Shown: one piece after another, positions 16,440 to 25,275 of the stretch
How positions within the stretch are numbered: position 1 is the first letter of the stretch
Layout of the letters: every line of letters begins with the position of its first letter
Assembly (NCBI GenBank): GCA_947066105.1
Contig: CAMSYM010000005.1
Location: forward strand, 1-64,000
Source: an uncultured Clostridia bacterium
GTDB lineage: Bacteria > Bacillota > Clostridia > Christensenellales > Pumilibacteraceae
Direction of reading: 5' to 3'
DNA length: 64,000 nucleotides
Notes under the pieces: model-generated
What the model was told of the DNA's origin: nothing
What the model saw: only the letters and a program-made list of their open reading frames with translations
Databases searched by the model: none
Position numbers and translations under genes: made by a program

Positions 16440-17801
16440 TTACTCCACATGCGCGAGAAGCGCGGCGATAAGATACGAGCGGGTCAGATTTGGCTCGATA
16501 ACGTTATCGAAATAGCCCGAACGCGCGAGCGCGAGCGCCGAACAGTTTTCGCCGCCGTACGCAGTCGCGAGCGTCGCCGCCGTTTTGTCCTTGTTTTTTG
16601 CCGATTTGATCTCGTCTGCGTACAAAAGACGCGCGGCGGCTTCCGATTCGAGCGCGCCGATCTCTGCGGTCTCCCACGCTATTTTGTACGCGCACGGCGC
16701 GACGAGCGCGGTATAAGCCCCGCCTATCGCTTTGCCGTAAACGACGGAGAACATATCGACGTCAATGGTATTGACGCTGTATAAAAGATTGGACATTTCG
16801 CGGATGAGCGCCGCGTCCGCAACTGTTTGCTCGGTACCGATGCAATCGGTAAGGAACACGACGGGACATTCGGCGTTTTCGCAAACGTTCAAAAACTCGC
16901 TTATCTTGACGCACGCATCGGCTGTCAAACGCCCGTCGGACTGCTTTATATCGGTAGCCACTACGCCGACGGGTATATTGCCGAGCGTAGCGAAGCCCGT
17001 GACCGCAACGGGCGCAAAATCCGCGCGCACGGCGAAAAAGCTGTTTTTATCGAATACTTCTTTTATGAGCGCGTCCGCCGCAACGCCCGCTTTAAGACCT
17101 TTGCACACGCGGTTGGGATCGTCGGTCGATTTGCCCGTACCCGAAAACGCAGTCAAAATATCGGCAAGCGTTTGGCGTAATTCTTTATCGTTTTTGACGG
17201 TATTGGTAACTATACCGTTTTGCGCCGACGTTTTGACGGAGCCTACCGCTTTGGTATCTACGCCCGCTTTCGCCGATATCACGAGCGGCGAAGCCGACGC
17301 GATAACGCTGTCGGGATAAGCTATCACAAAATCGCTTATCCCCGCTACGTATGCGGACAAACCAAGATTATTGCCTTTTATAACGGATATGACTGGTACT
17401 TCGCCGTATGCGACGGTGTACGCGCGCAGAATGGAACCGTAGCCTTCGAGCGCGCCTATACCTTCCGCAAACCGCGCGCCGGACGTATCCCATACCGCGA
17501 TAAGCGGTTTATCCATGCGCACGGCATTGTTTATCGCACGCACTATCTTTTTCGCGTTAAGCTCGCCGATAGCGCCTTTGAGTACTTTGGAATTGACCGC
17601 GAACAAGCAAACGCCGTTATCGTCTACCGACGCGAACCCGCTGACTACGCCTTCGCCCGGCGCATCGGCAAGCTCGGTTTGCGAACATACAAACGCGTCC
17701 GTTTCGACGAATGACTTGTCGTCGACGAACGCGTTGATAAACCCGATTATGTCCTTGTTAGCCGCATTGAGCGCGCTTTTGACGTTTTTCAACGTTTCCA
17801 T
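16440..17801 (-). CDS. Acyl-CoA carboxyltransferase, 12S/MmdA type, divergent
   Basis: This 453-residue protein has the two crotonase-like halves of a biotin-dependent acyl-CoA carboxyltransferase. The N half has DTSGARFAEGIGALEGYGSI (family SGGARIQEG) and the C half has GKAIGGAYTALV. It is shorter than typical MmdA (about 510 residues) and lacks the usual GIIRHGAK segment, so the acyl-CoA substrate cannot be stated; methylmalonyl-CoA or malonyl-CoA are the family precedents. It is the first gene of the operon, with GGAGG five nt upstream and a strong promoter at 17883-17911. Confidence 0.82.
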   Translation of the reverse strand: METLKNVKSALNAANKDIIGFINAFVDDKSFVETDAFVCSQTELADAPGEGVVSGFASVDDNGVCLFAVNSKVLKGAIGELNAKKIVRAINNAVRMDKPLIAVWDTSGARFAEGIGALEGYGSILRAYTVAYGEVPVISVIKGNNLGLSAYVAGISDFVIAYPDSVIASASPLVISAKAGVDTKAVGSVKTSAQNGIVTNTVKNDKELRQTLADILTAFSGTGKSTDDPNRVCKGLKAGVAADALIKEVFDKNSFFAVRADFAPVAVTGFATLGNIPVGVVATDIKQSDGRLTADACVKISEFLNVCENAECPVVFLTDCIGTEQTVADAALIREMSNLLYSVNTIDVDMFSVVYGKAIGGAYTALVAPCAYKIAWETAEIGALESEAAARLLYADEIKSAKNKDKTAATLATAYGGENCSALALARSGYFDNVIEPNLTRSYLIAALLAHVE

Positions 17802-17882
17802 TAGAACCTCCGCGCCGCGATGTCGTCGATCTTACGTTACATATCCGACCGAAAACCGCAGCATGCAAATTTTACCGTTTAT

Positions 17883-17911
17883 ATTATACCATTCGATCGA
17901 AAAAATTTCAA
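17883..17911 (-). promoter_or_regulatory. Sigma-A promoter of the oad/mmd operon
   Basis: On the minus strand: TTGAAA, 17-nt spacer, TATAAT, with TGG directly before the -10. It lies 81 nt upstream of the MmdA-like start, just beyond the rluB stop codon. Confidence 0.85.
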
Positions 17912-17949
17912 CAAAAAATCACAATGTTTTTCGGCAATTTTAAATATCG

Positions 17950-18651
17950 TCACAGCGACTTCAACATATCCAGCTCGCGCGCCGACAAATACCGCCACTC
18001 GCCGCGCGACAGCCCGCCGAGTTTGAGTCCGCCCAATCCCGTGCGCTTTAAAAACAGCACTCTGCGTCCGAGCGATTCTATCATGTTTTTGATCTCGTGA
18101 TTTTTGCCTTCTGTGACTGTTATTTCGAGCCTGGCGTTTCCGTCGTCAACGCCGACGACGCTCACCTGCGCCGCGCCGTACTTTTCGCCGTTATACTCGA
18201 CCCCGCCGCGCAAGCGTTTAAGCTCCGCGTCGGTAGGCTCGCCTTCGACTCTGACGGAATACACTTTTTTGACCATATTTTTCGGGTGCGTCAGTTTATT
18301 GGAAAGCTCGCCGTCGTTAGTCAACAGCAATAACCCTTCGGTATCGTAATCGAGCCTGCCCACGGGAAATATACGGTCCTTGATCTTAACGTAATCGAGA
18401 ACCGTTTTTCTGCCCTTTTCGTCGCTGACAGTACACACGCAACCCTTGGGTTTATTGAGCATGACGTACACTTTTCTGTGCGAAAGCCCGACATAACGTC
18501 CGTCTACTTCCACCGAATCGTCGTCTTTTACGTCGGTGGAAAGCTCCGTCACCTTTTTTCCGTTGACTCGGACGCGTCCGTCAAGCACAAGTTGTTCGCA
18601 TTTACGCCTGCTGTCGATACCGCAACCGCTTAAATATTTATTTATACGCAT
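17950..18651 (-). CDS. rluB: rRNA pseudouridine synthase, RsuA/RluB family
   Basis: This 233-residue enzyme converts a uridine in large-subunit (or small-subunit) rRNA to pseudouridine. It has an N-terminal S4 RNA-binding domain (INKYLSGCGIDSRRKCEQLV) and the catalytic motif GRLDYDTEGLLLLTNDG, where the first Asp is the nucleophile. Its place after the ScpAB and DD-carboxypeptidase genes matches the Bacillus order, which supports RluB. No Shine-Dalgarno is obvious before the ATG. The gap to the carboxypeptidase gene is 137 nt. Confidence 0.92.
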   Translation of the reverse strand: MRINKYLSGCGIDSRRKCEQLVLDGRVRVNGKKVTELSTDVKDDDSVEVDGRYVGLSHRKVYVMLNKPKGCVCTVSDEKGRKTVLDYVKIKDRIFPVGRLDYDTEGLLLLTNDGELSNKLTHPKNMVKKVYSVRVEGEPTDAELKRLRGGVEYNGEKYGAAQVSVVGVDDGNARLEITVTEGKNHEIKNMIESLGRRVLFLKRTGLGGLKLGGLSRGEWRYLSARELDMLKSL

Positions 18652-18788
18652 AATAAATTACCGTTAATATGATAACCTATCGCGTGTAAAAAATCAAGCG
18701 TTTTTAACGAAGTGCGGTCATTCGCGCGTTAACGCCTAATAACGATCGATTTCGATCGCGAAAATTCATTCGCGATCTGCGATCGAAA

Positions 18789-19619
18789 CTAATTGCTTTT
18801 TCTCGTAAAAGCCTTGTCCAAAAGCCGCATGCTTTCTTCCCACATATCGTAGCAATCGAGAACCGTGCATATATAAGTTTTACCGTTACGGGTCGCGGAT
18901 GACACCAAGCACCTGCCCGATTTTTTGGTATAGCCCGTTTTTATGCCGTTGCCGCCCTCGTAATTGTAAAGGATCTTGTTCTTGTTGGGAAAATTGCGGT
19001 CGTAGTCGTGACCGTGATAAGGCGTGCGGTGCTGTTTCGTGGCAACTATTTCGCGGAACAATTCGTTTTGCATCGCGTAATACGATATTTTGCAAAGATC
19101 GTACGCCGTAGTGTAGTGTTCGTCGTGATGAAGTCCGTGCGGATTGACGAAATTGGTGTTTGTCGCGCCCGCTTTTTGCGCGGTTTCGTTCATCATCGCC
19201 ACAAATCCGTCTACGCTCCCGCCGACAATGACGGCAAGCGCGACGGCGCAATCGTTGCCCGACTGCAACATCAATCCGTATAAAAGATCGCGCACGGTGA
19301 GCATTTCGCCTTTTTGCAGATATAACGACGAACCCTCTACTCCGACAGCTTCGTCGGGTATAGGCATCGGCAGATCGAGCAATGTTTGATTTTCAAGCAC
19401 CGTGATAGCCGTACAAATTTTAGTCGTACTTGCAGGCTCCATTCTCTTATCGCAATTTTTGCAATACAACAGCTCGCCCGTATCGCCGTCCACCAACGCC
19501 ATCGCGCGCGCCGAACAGGCTACGTCTGCCGGTCGGGCAAGCTCGGCGTTTACCGGCGCGAACCCGCAAAACAATGCCGCGCACATAATACATAATATTC
19601 CCGCAATAAACTTTTTCAT
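18789..19619 (-). CDS. D-alanyl-D-alanine carboxypeptidase (S11), short sporulation-linked form
   Basis: This 276-residue penicillin-binding protein trims the last D-Ala from peptidoglycan stem peptides. It has a signal peptide (residues 1-25), SxxK as STTK, SGN as QSGND and KTG as GIKTGYTK. It lacks the C-terminal beta domain found in PBP5. Its position between scpB/ytfJ and rluB resembles that of dacB in Bacillus, so a role in spore cortex formation is plausible. It overlaps the ytfJ stop by 4 nt. AGGA lies 5 nt before the ATG. Confidence 0.9.
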   Translation of the reverse strand: MKKFIAGILCIMCAALFCGFAPVNAELARPADVACSARAMALVDGDTGELLYCKNCDKRMEPASTTKICTAITVLENQTLLDLPMPIPDEAVGVEGSSLYLQKGEMLTVRDLLYGLMLQSGNDCAVALAVIVGGSVDGFVAMMNETAQKAGATNTNFVNPHGLHHDEHYTTAYDLCKISYYAMQNELFREIVATKQHRTPYHGHDYDRNFPNKNKILYNYEGGNGIKTGYTKKSGRCLVSSATRNGKTYICTVLDCYDMWEESMRLLDKAFTRKSN

Positions 19620-20002
19620 TTTTTCCTACCGAACACCGCGCCGACCACATTGGGGACTGCGTCGACTATTTTATCTGTCAGGCTCTCGCTTCCGACATTG
19701 AGCATGCGCACCGACTTTCCGTCGCTCACCAAAAAACACACGGGCGAAACGCTCATTCCCGCGCCGCTCGCACCCGCAAACGGATACTCGTCCTGTTGTT
19801 TTTGGCTGTACTCGCCGCCGCCCGTGACTATGCCTATGCTTATCTTGCTGATAGGCACTACGGTCGTCCCGTCGGGCATGTCGATGGGATTGCCGACTAT
19901 CACATCCGCATCGGTCAAAAGCCGCATTTTTCCGAACGCGCTGTCCATTATGCGCTCTATCGGATGTTCTGTTTTTTCGCTCGGTAACAATGGTGTACGC
20001 AT
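19616..20002 (-). CDS. ytfJ: Spore protein YtfJ/GerW family
   Basis: This 128-residue protein matches YtfJ: an N-terminal helix (HPIERIMDSAFGKM), VIVGNPIDMPDGTTVVPISK, the glycine-rich GIVTGGGEYS and a C-terminal segment ending in a basic tail. Family members are made during sporulation and located in the spore. AGGAG lies 8 nt before the ATG. It follows a DUF2953 gene, the same pairing as ytfI-ytfJ in Bacillus. Confidence 0.92.
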   Translation of the reverse strand: MRTPLLPSEKTEHPIERIMDSAFGKMRLLTDADVIVGNPIDMPDGTTVVPISKISIGIVTGGGEYSQKQQDEYPFAGASGAGMSVSPVCFLVSDGKSVRMLNVGSESLTDKIVDAVPNVVGAVFGRKK

Positions 20003-20039
20003 GTGTTTTTCTCCTGTAAACGACCGTCGGCACGATCGG

Positions 20040-20612
20040 TCACGTCGTCGACGCTACCGATCTCTTGGTTTTTTCGCCCGCAATATCGCGCAACGCGCCG
20101 CAAGCCGCATATATAATATCCGCAATACACAGCGAAAATATGCCCGAAAACAGTATCCGTATCATCTCCGCGCCGTAATCGGGCTCGATCTCCGCGTCGC
20201 CGACATAGCCCAGCACGGTGCAAGCCCTGTTAAACGCCACGCGCAACGCGCCCACCGTCATCGCGCTCGCCGCCGCATTGCCCGTGCCGATACGGACGTT
20301 TACGGTAAGCTCGCGCACGCGCAATCGCAAAAGCGCGCGTTTAGCCGACGCAAAAGCATAAGCTTTAAGTTTGGATCGTTTGCCGTCCGTCGCGTCATCG
20401 TTCGACCGCTTTTCGTCGTCCGCTTGACTTCCGCCGAACAATGAATTTTTCAGCGCGTCGACGTCGAGCGATCTTTTGAATACCGTAATAAAAAACAGCT
20501 TGACCGAAACCGTGCCGAAGCCTTTATCGCTGTCCGCATCGACGCGCACCGAAAATACTATCGGCAACGAAATAATATGCAAAAAAATAACGGCTGTCAC
20601 TGTGTATATCAC
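20040..20612 (-). CDS. DUF2953 membrane protein, YtfI-like
   Basis: This 190-residue protein has an N-terminal membrane segment, a charged middle part (residues 60-90) and a second hydrophobic segment near residues 150-175. The family has no known biochemical function; the pairing with ytfJ points to sporulation. The start codon is GTG at 20612. No ribosome-binding site precedes it. Instead a sigma-E-like -10 element ends 6 nt before the GTG, which predicts a leaderless mRNA. The GTG lies within an imperfect inverted repeat (CACTGT...ACAGTG). Confidence 0.75.
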   Translation of the reverse strand: MIYTVTAVIFLHIISLPIVFSVRVDADSDKGFGTVSVKLFFITVFKRSLDVDALKNSLFGGSQADDEKRSNDDATDGKRSKLKAYAFASAKRALLRLRVRELTVNVRIGTGNAAASAMTVGALRVAFNRACTVLGYVGDAEIEPDYGAEMIRILFSGIFSLCIADIIYAACGALRDIAGEKTKRSVASTT

Positions 20613-20618
20613 AATTAC

Positions 20619-20647
20619 AGTGTTTGCCGTTGATTACGGTAATATTT
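20619..20647 (-). promoter_or_regulatory. Candidate sigma-E promoter of DUF2953-ytfJ-DD-carboxypeptidase
   Basis: On the minus strand: AAATATT (-35), 14-nt spacer, CAAACACT (-10), against the Bacillus sigma-E consensus KMATATT-14-CATACANT. The -10 ends exactly 6 nt before the GTG start codon, and there is no Shine-Dalgarno. Confidence 0.5.
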
Positions 20648-20756
20648 ATTTAAACGCCGTGCGGCTTACAAAAACTTTGTTTTTGCGTTGCCGTCCTGAT
20701 ATCATTCGCCAATAACCGATCGTACCGTACATTGAAATACGGCATTTACGGATCTG

Positions 20757-21452
20757 TTAATCTTGCGCTTTTTCGCCGTCCGCCTGCGAAGTTTCGGGCG
20801 TTTCGCCATCGCCGTCAAGCTCGATCTTGACAACCTCCTCGCCCTGTAAGAATTCGGGATCCTCCTCCTGCTTGGCAAAATTGTACAACTGCTCCTCGGT
20901 CGGTTCGGGCGACGCTTCTTCTATCTCGCGGATACGCTCTTTTACGGTGTCGCGTTCGGGCAGATCTTCTATCGCTTCTATGCCGAACCGCTTTAAAAAG
21001 CTTTCCGACGTACCGAAAAGCAACGGCTTGCCTATCGCGTCCTTGCGCCCGACTATCTCTATAAGATTGTTTTTCAATAACGCCTGCAACGCATAATCGC
21101 AGTTTACCCCGCGTATGCTCTCGATTTCCAAACGCGTTACGGGCTGACGGTATGCTATTATGGACAAAGTTTCCATGGCGGGATTGGACAACGCTTTTTC
21201 CTTGATCGGGTTGAGAACGGTCGCCAATACTTCGGCATAATCGGGATTGGACGCAAGCTGGATCTTGCCGTTGTACGAGATCAAATGTATGCCCGACTTG
21301 CCGCCGAAACGTTTTTGCAAACGCTTGACGGCGGACGTCACTTCGCTTTTTTGCAGTTCCAATATTTCGCAAATGTCCGACACTTTGAGTCCGTCGCCCG
21401 AAACGAACAACAGCGCTTCCAAAACGTCGTCTATCTTTTCAATTTCCAGCAT
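20757..21452 (-). CDS. scpB: Segregation and condensation protein B
   Basis: This 231-residue winged-helix protein is a subunit of the Smc-ScpAB condensin that organises the chromosome. The core (LEALLFVSGDGLKVSDICEI to YGTSESFLKRFGI-like GTSESFLKRFG) is intact, and PAMETLSIIAYRQPVTR is the usual central motif. An acidic C-terminal tail of about 45 residues follows. It overlaps the scpA end by 14 nt. Confidence 0.95.
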   Translation of the reverse strand: MLEIEKIDDVLEALLFVSGDGLKVSDICEILELQKSEVTSAVKRLQKRFGGKSGIHLISYNGKIQLASNPDYAEVLATVLNPIKEKALSNPAMETLSIIAYRQPVTRLEIESIRGVNCDYALQALLKNNLIEIVGRKDAIGKPLLFGTSESFLKRFGIEAIEDLPERDTVKERIREIEEASPEPTEEQLYNFAKQEEDPEFLQGEEVVKIELDGDGETPETSQADGEKAQD

Positions 21453-22227
21453 CTTCCTGCTCGGATCTCCTTTTGGTAATAGTTATCGTATCGAATATCG
21501 CTTCCTGTTTTACACCCACTTCTTGATCCTTGACCAGATCCAAAAGCGCCGAAAACGTGGTGACGACTTCGCCTATCGTAAAATCTTCGTCAAACAGCTC
21601 GTCGAAAGTACATTGCTCCACAAGCTTGAATCTGTCGCGTATAAACGTCTTTTTCTGTTCGACGGTAAACGGATCGCGCTCGATCTTTTTGACTTTGATA
21701 AGCTGTTGCCTTGCGCCTATCTTGTCGAACATTTTTCTCAGGGCGTTCATCAACCCCGTCGTAGTCATATCTTTAAGCACGAGCCGCGGCTGTCCGACCG
21801 AATCGTCGGGCGCGCGGAAGTGCATGTTTATGACTTCCTGCTCGCGCATGCGCTCAGCCGCTTCCTTGTAAACCTTATACTCTTCCAAACGGTTGATCAA
21901 TTCTTTTTCGGGATCGTCCTCCGGCGTTTCGGTAACTTCGGGCTTGGGCAGGAATTTACGGGATTTGATCTCCAAAAGCGTCGCCGCAACGACTATAAAA
22001 TCCGCCGCCTGCTCCATATCCAACTCGCCTATCTGCTCCATCGCCTGCAAATACTGCTCGGTGATATTGGAAATGAAAATATCCTCGATGTTTATTTTTT
22101 CGCGTTTTACGAGTTCCAACAACAGATCGAGCGGTCCGTCGTAGTTTGAAAGAACAACGTGATAGCTTTTGGCATACCGCTCTTCTTCGGGCGTTTGCTC
22201 TTGTTCTTGCCGAGTGTCTTTTTGCAT
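21439..22227 (-). CDS. scpA: Segregation and condensation protein A
   Basis: This is the kleisin subunit of the Smc-ScpAB complex. The 262-residue protein has the N-terminal YDGPLDLLLELVKREKINI motif that binds the Smc neck and a C-terminal winged helix (VVTTFSALLDLVKDQEV) that binds the Smc head. It starts 7 nt after the M50 protease stop. Confidence 0.95.
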   Translation of the reverse strand: MQKDTRQEQEQTPEEERYAKSYHVVLSNYDGPLDLLLELVKREKINIEDIFISNITEQYLQAMEQIGELDMEQAADFIVVAATLLEIKSRKFLPKPEVTETPEDDPEKELINRLEEYKVYKEAAERMREQEVINMHFRAPDDSVGQPRLVLKDMTTTGLMNALRKMFDKIGARQQLIKVKKIERDPFTVEQKKTFIRDRFKLVEQCTFDELFDEDFTIGEVVTTFSALLDLVKDQEVGVKQEAIFDTITITKRRSEQEDAGN

Positions 22228-22234
22228 GGTCCAC

Positions 22235-22984
22235 CTAAAACATCAACGACCAAAATTGTACGAACGCCCAATTCAGATGCCCGACGAAGAAATTGAGATA
22301 CGTACCCAAAACGTCGATATACTCGAACCAGTACGGCAACGACGGCACGTAATCGCGCGCGACCGACACTATGAAGCTGAGTCCCACCAAGCCCCACAAA
22401 ATATACCTGCCGTTGGTACGCATAAACGCGCAAAATTTATTGCCGCGTTTTGTGAGCGCCTCGATCAGCCTGAACCCGTCGAGCGGATATATTGGCAGTA
22501 TATTGAAAAACACGAGCGCAAGATTGATAGTTCCCAACAGCTCGAAAAAATTAGCCAAGTACATGCACGTGTTTATGCCTGCCGCGCTCGCGCCGTTGCT
22601 TACGGCGTGAACGAACGCAAAATACATCAAGCAGTAAAGCAACGCCGCAATAAAGCCGAGTATGAGATTGGTCACCACGCCCGCTATCGAAACAAGCACC
22701 TGCCCGCGCGTGCGATGCTTGAAGTTATACGGGTTTACGGGTACGGGCTTGGCGTATCCGAAGCCTATAAGCATCATCATCACGAACCCGATAGGATCGA
22801 AGTGCTTTAACGGGTTGAGCGTAAGCCGCCCTTCGTACTTGGCGGTATAATCGCCGTTCCACTTGGCTACAAGCCCGTGCGCCACTTCGTGCAATACAAG
22901 CGACACGGTCACCGCCAACAGCGTGAATATCAAGTATATCAGATAGTCGACGGGGTCTTTGATGTATCTAAAAGCGAAAATCAT
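22235..22984 (-). CDS. Site-2 protease family (M50) membrane metalloprotease
   Basis: This 249-residue integral membrane protein carries the zinc motif HEVAHG in its first membrane segment (about residue 33) and the second ligand motif NILPIYPLDG. Family members cleave substrates inside the membrane; this subfamily, often next to lysA and scpA, has no known substrate. It sits between lysA and scpA in a tight operon. Confidence 0.9.
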   Translation of the reverse strand: MIFAFRYIKDPVDYLIYLIFTLLAVTVSLVLHEVAHGLVAKWNGDYTAKYEGRLTLNPLKHFDPIGFVMMMLIGFGYAKPVPVNPYNFKHRTRGQVLVSIAGVVTNLILGFIAALLYCLMYFAFVHAVSNGASAAGINTCMYLANFFELLGTINLALVFFNILPIYPLDGFRLIEALTKRGNKFCAFMRTNGRYILWGLVGLSFIVSVARDYVPSLPYWFEYIDVLGTYLNFFVGHLNWAFVQFWSLMF

Positions 22985-22990
22985 TGTATA

Positions 22991-24313
22991 TCAGTCCTCC
23001 GAAAACTTCGGTATAACGTCGTTGCGCGTAATGTCCTCGTAAGTTTGCGGCTTGACCATATACGCCGATCTGCCGTTTTTGACCGCCACTACCGGCGGGA
23101 TAACGTTTCGGTTGTAATTGGACGCCATCGAATAATGGTAAGCTCCCGTCGACAAAACGGCTATAACGTCGCCCGTGCGAAGCTCGGGAAGCTTTACGGA
23201 ACGTATCAACACGTCGCCGCTTTCGCAACACTTGCCCGCTATCGCATACTCGAAGTCGCCGTCTATATCCGCTTTATCGGCGATCACCGCGGTATAATCG
23301 GCGTCGTACAACGCTACGCGCGGGTTATCGAACATTCCTCCGTCCACGGCGGCATACGTTTTAACGTCCTTTATCGTCTTTATCGCGCCGACGGTGTACA
23401 ACGTAACGCCGGCTTCGCCGACTATCGAACGCCCCGGCTCCACAATCAAGTGCGGCGGCTTTATACCGCGCTTTTCCACCGCCGCACGCAAATACCGCGC
23501 CGAATTGGTCATATAACCTTCGGGCGTGAGCGGCAGATCTTGATCGATATAATGTATGCCGAACCCGCCGCCGAGATCGAGCCTTTCCACCGCTATACCG
23601 CGCTTTTCGAGCCGCAAAATAAAATCGGTCATTTTGTCTATCGCGACTTCAAACGACTGTTTTTCGAATATTTGCGAGCCTATGTGACACGCAAGCCCGA
23701 CGAATTTGACGTTTTTGCGCACACCGAGCGCGGCGATAAAGCTTTCCGCCGTACCGTCGGCTATCGAAAATCCGAACTTGCTGTCTACCGTGGTGGTCTG
23801 TATAAACCTGTGCGTGTGCGCTTCCACTCCCGGATTGACGCGCACCAAAACGTTTTGCGGCTTTACGGCGTGCTTTTCCAACAGCTCGACTTCGAGCGCG
23901 GAATCCACGACAAAACACTCCACGCCCGCATCGAGCGCGTATTTTATTTCGCTTTCCGTCTTGTTATTGCCGTGAAAATATATCTTGGACGGACTCATAC
24001 CGCCCTTTAACGCCGTATAAAGCTCGCCGCCGGAAACGACGTCCGCGCCCAATCCGAGCGGAGCAAGCAACGAGTATATGCCCGTACAGCAAAACGCCTT
24101 GGACGCATAGCATACCGTGGAATGGGGATATTCGCGTTTCAAAACGTCGACATACGCTTTCGCCGTCTTGACCGCGCGGTCGACGTCGAACACGTATAAC
24201 GGCGTGCCGTACTCATGCGCAAGCTCGCTCGCGACGCACCCGCCGACGGTAAGCCTGTGTTTATCGACGGAAATATCGCCGAACAAGCCGCGCGCAACGC
24301 CGCTATTCTTCAT
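22991..24313 (-). CDS. lysA: Diaminopimelate decarboxylase
   Basis: This PLP enzyme makes L-lysine from meso-diaminopimelate. The 440-residue protein has the PLP lysine in CYASKAF, GGGFGIHY near the middle, HLIVEPGRSIVG and the C-terminal CCESGD motif that completes the dimer active site. ATG 24313 was chosen; an in-frame TTG at 24328 would add five residues. The start overlaps the yebC stop by 11 nt. No lysine riboswitch is seen, in line with its place inside an operon. Confidence 0.95.
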   Translation of the reverse strand: MKNSGVARGLFGDISVDKHRLTVGGCVASELAHEYGTPLYVFDVDRAVKTAKAYVDVLKREYPHSTVCYASKAFCCTGIYSLLAPLGLGADVVSGGELYTALKGGMSPSKIYFHGNNKTESEIKYALDAGVECFVVDSALEVELLEKHAVKPQNVLVRVNPGVEAHTHRFIQTTTVDSKFGFSIADGTAESFIAALGVRKNVKFVGLACHIGSQIFEKQSFEVAIDKMTDFILRLEKRGIAVERLDLGGGFGIHYIDQDLPLTPEGYMTNSARYLRAAVEKRGIKPPHLIVEPGRSIVGEAGVTLYTVGAIKTIKDVKTYAAVDGGMFDNPRVALYDADYTAVIADKADIDGDFEYAIAGKCCESGDVLIRSVKLPELRTGDVIAVLSTGAYHYSMASNYNRNVIPPVVAVKNGRSAYMVKPQTYEDITRNDVIPKFSED

Positions 24314-25046
24314 CGTCGTCGTCCGCAAGGTTTGCGTTGTGGTACACGTTTTGAACGTCGTCGTCCTCGTCGAACATATCGAGCATGCGCTTTATCTTGA
24401 CTTCGGTCGCTTCGTCGACATCCACAGTCGACGCGGGGACTTGTTGCACTTCCGCCGATATCACGACTCTGCCCGCCTTTTCCAAGCCGTCGCGAACGAC
24501 CGAGATCGAACTCGGCGTCGCCGTGATGTAATATTCCGTTTCCGAGCTGTCGAAGTCGTCCGCGCCGCATTCCAGCGCGAGCATCATTACTTCCTCTTCG
24601 TCGTCGTTCGCCGCTTTTTCCACCGTGATTATGCCTTTTGCTTCGAACATATACGAAACGCAATTGGTAGTGCCGAGCGAGCCGCCGCACTTATCGAAAA
24701 TATGCCTTACCGACGCCGCGGTGCGGTTTTTGTTATCGGTAAGCGTTTCCACGATGACCGCAACGCCGCCCGAACCGTACCCCTCGTAAGTAATGGCGTC
24801 GTAAACCACGTTGCTTTCCTCGCCGCTCGCCTTTTTTATCGAACGCATGATATTGTCGTTGGGCATGTTCGCCGAACGCGCTTTGGCTATAACGTCGCGA
24901 AGCCGCGGATTGTTATTGGGATCGGGTCCGCCCGCCTTGACCGCAACGGCAAGCTCTCTGCCTATCTTGGTAAATACATTGGCGCGCGCGGCGTCCGTTT
25001 TGCCTTTTTGACGTTTGATGGTAGCCCATTTGCTGTGACCGGACAT
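24303..25046 (-). CDS. yebC: YebC/PmpR family protein
   Basis: This 247-residue protein is full length. It begins MSGHSKWATIKRQKGKTD and has the family segments GGPDPNNNPRLRDVI and YEGYGSGGVAVIVE. The family was described as transcriptional regulators, and more recent work links members to translation of proline-rich stretches. The acidic C terminus (DEDDDVQN, DDDDEE) is typical. It is first in the operon with lysA, M50 protease, scpA and scpB; GGAG lies 6 nt before the ATG. Confidence 0.95.
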   Translation of the reverse strand: MSGHSKWATIKRQKGKTDAARANVFTKIGRELAVAVKAGGPDPNNNPRLRDVIAKARSANMPNDNIMRSIKKASGEESNVVYDAITYEGYGSGGVAVIVETLTDNKNRTAASVRHIFDKCGGSLGTTNCVSYMFEAKGIITVEKAANDDEEEVMMLALECGADDFDSSETEYYITATPSSISVVRDGLEKAGRVVISAEVQQVPASTVDVDEATEVKIKRMLDMFDEDDDVQNVYHNANLADDDDEE

Positions 25047-25073
25047 AAAATTCTCCGAAAATAATTTTTTTAT

Positions 25074-25103
25074 ATTGTACTATATTAACAACGCGCTTGT
25101 CAA
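25074..25103 (-). promoter_or_regulatory. Sigma-A promoter of yebC-lysA-M50-scpA-scpB
   Basis: On the minus strand: perfect TTGACA, 18-nt spacer, TACAAT. It lies 27 nt upstream of the yebC start. Confidence 0.75.
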
Positions 25104-25275
25104 TTAATCGCGTATTAAAATTACGTTAAGGAACCGATGAATAACCGATGAATAAGTGACGCAAGCGAAATTGCGTCGGCGATTTACTCGTGTTTTCTAT
25201 TATGCGAGAACGTTATCTTTGCTTCGTGCAACATTTTTTTGCCCGCATGAACTAAATCGGAATTTCCATAAGACA

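Noticed and set aside
18652..18788. Palindromic GATCGCGAA/TTCGCGATC sequence between rluB and the carboxypeptidase gene
   Set aside because: It could be a weak hairpin, but lacks a T-run and a clear regulatory match.
25104..25275. Short tandem repeat AACCGATGAAT and a GACGCAA/TTGCGTC hairpin after the rRNA methylase gene
   Set aside because: There are only two repeat copies and no T-run after the hairpin. It is not enough for a repeat array or a terminator call.
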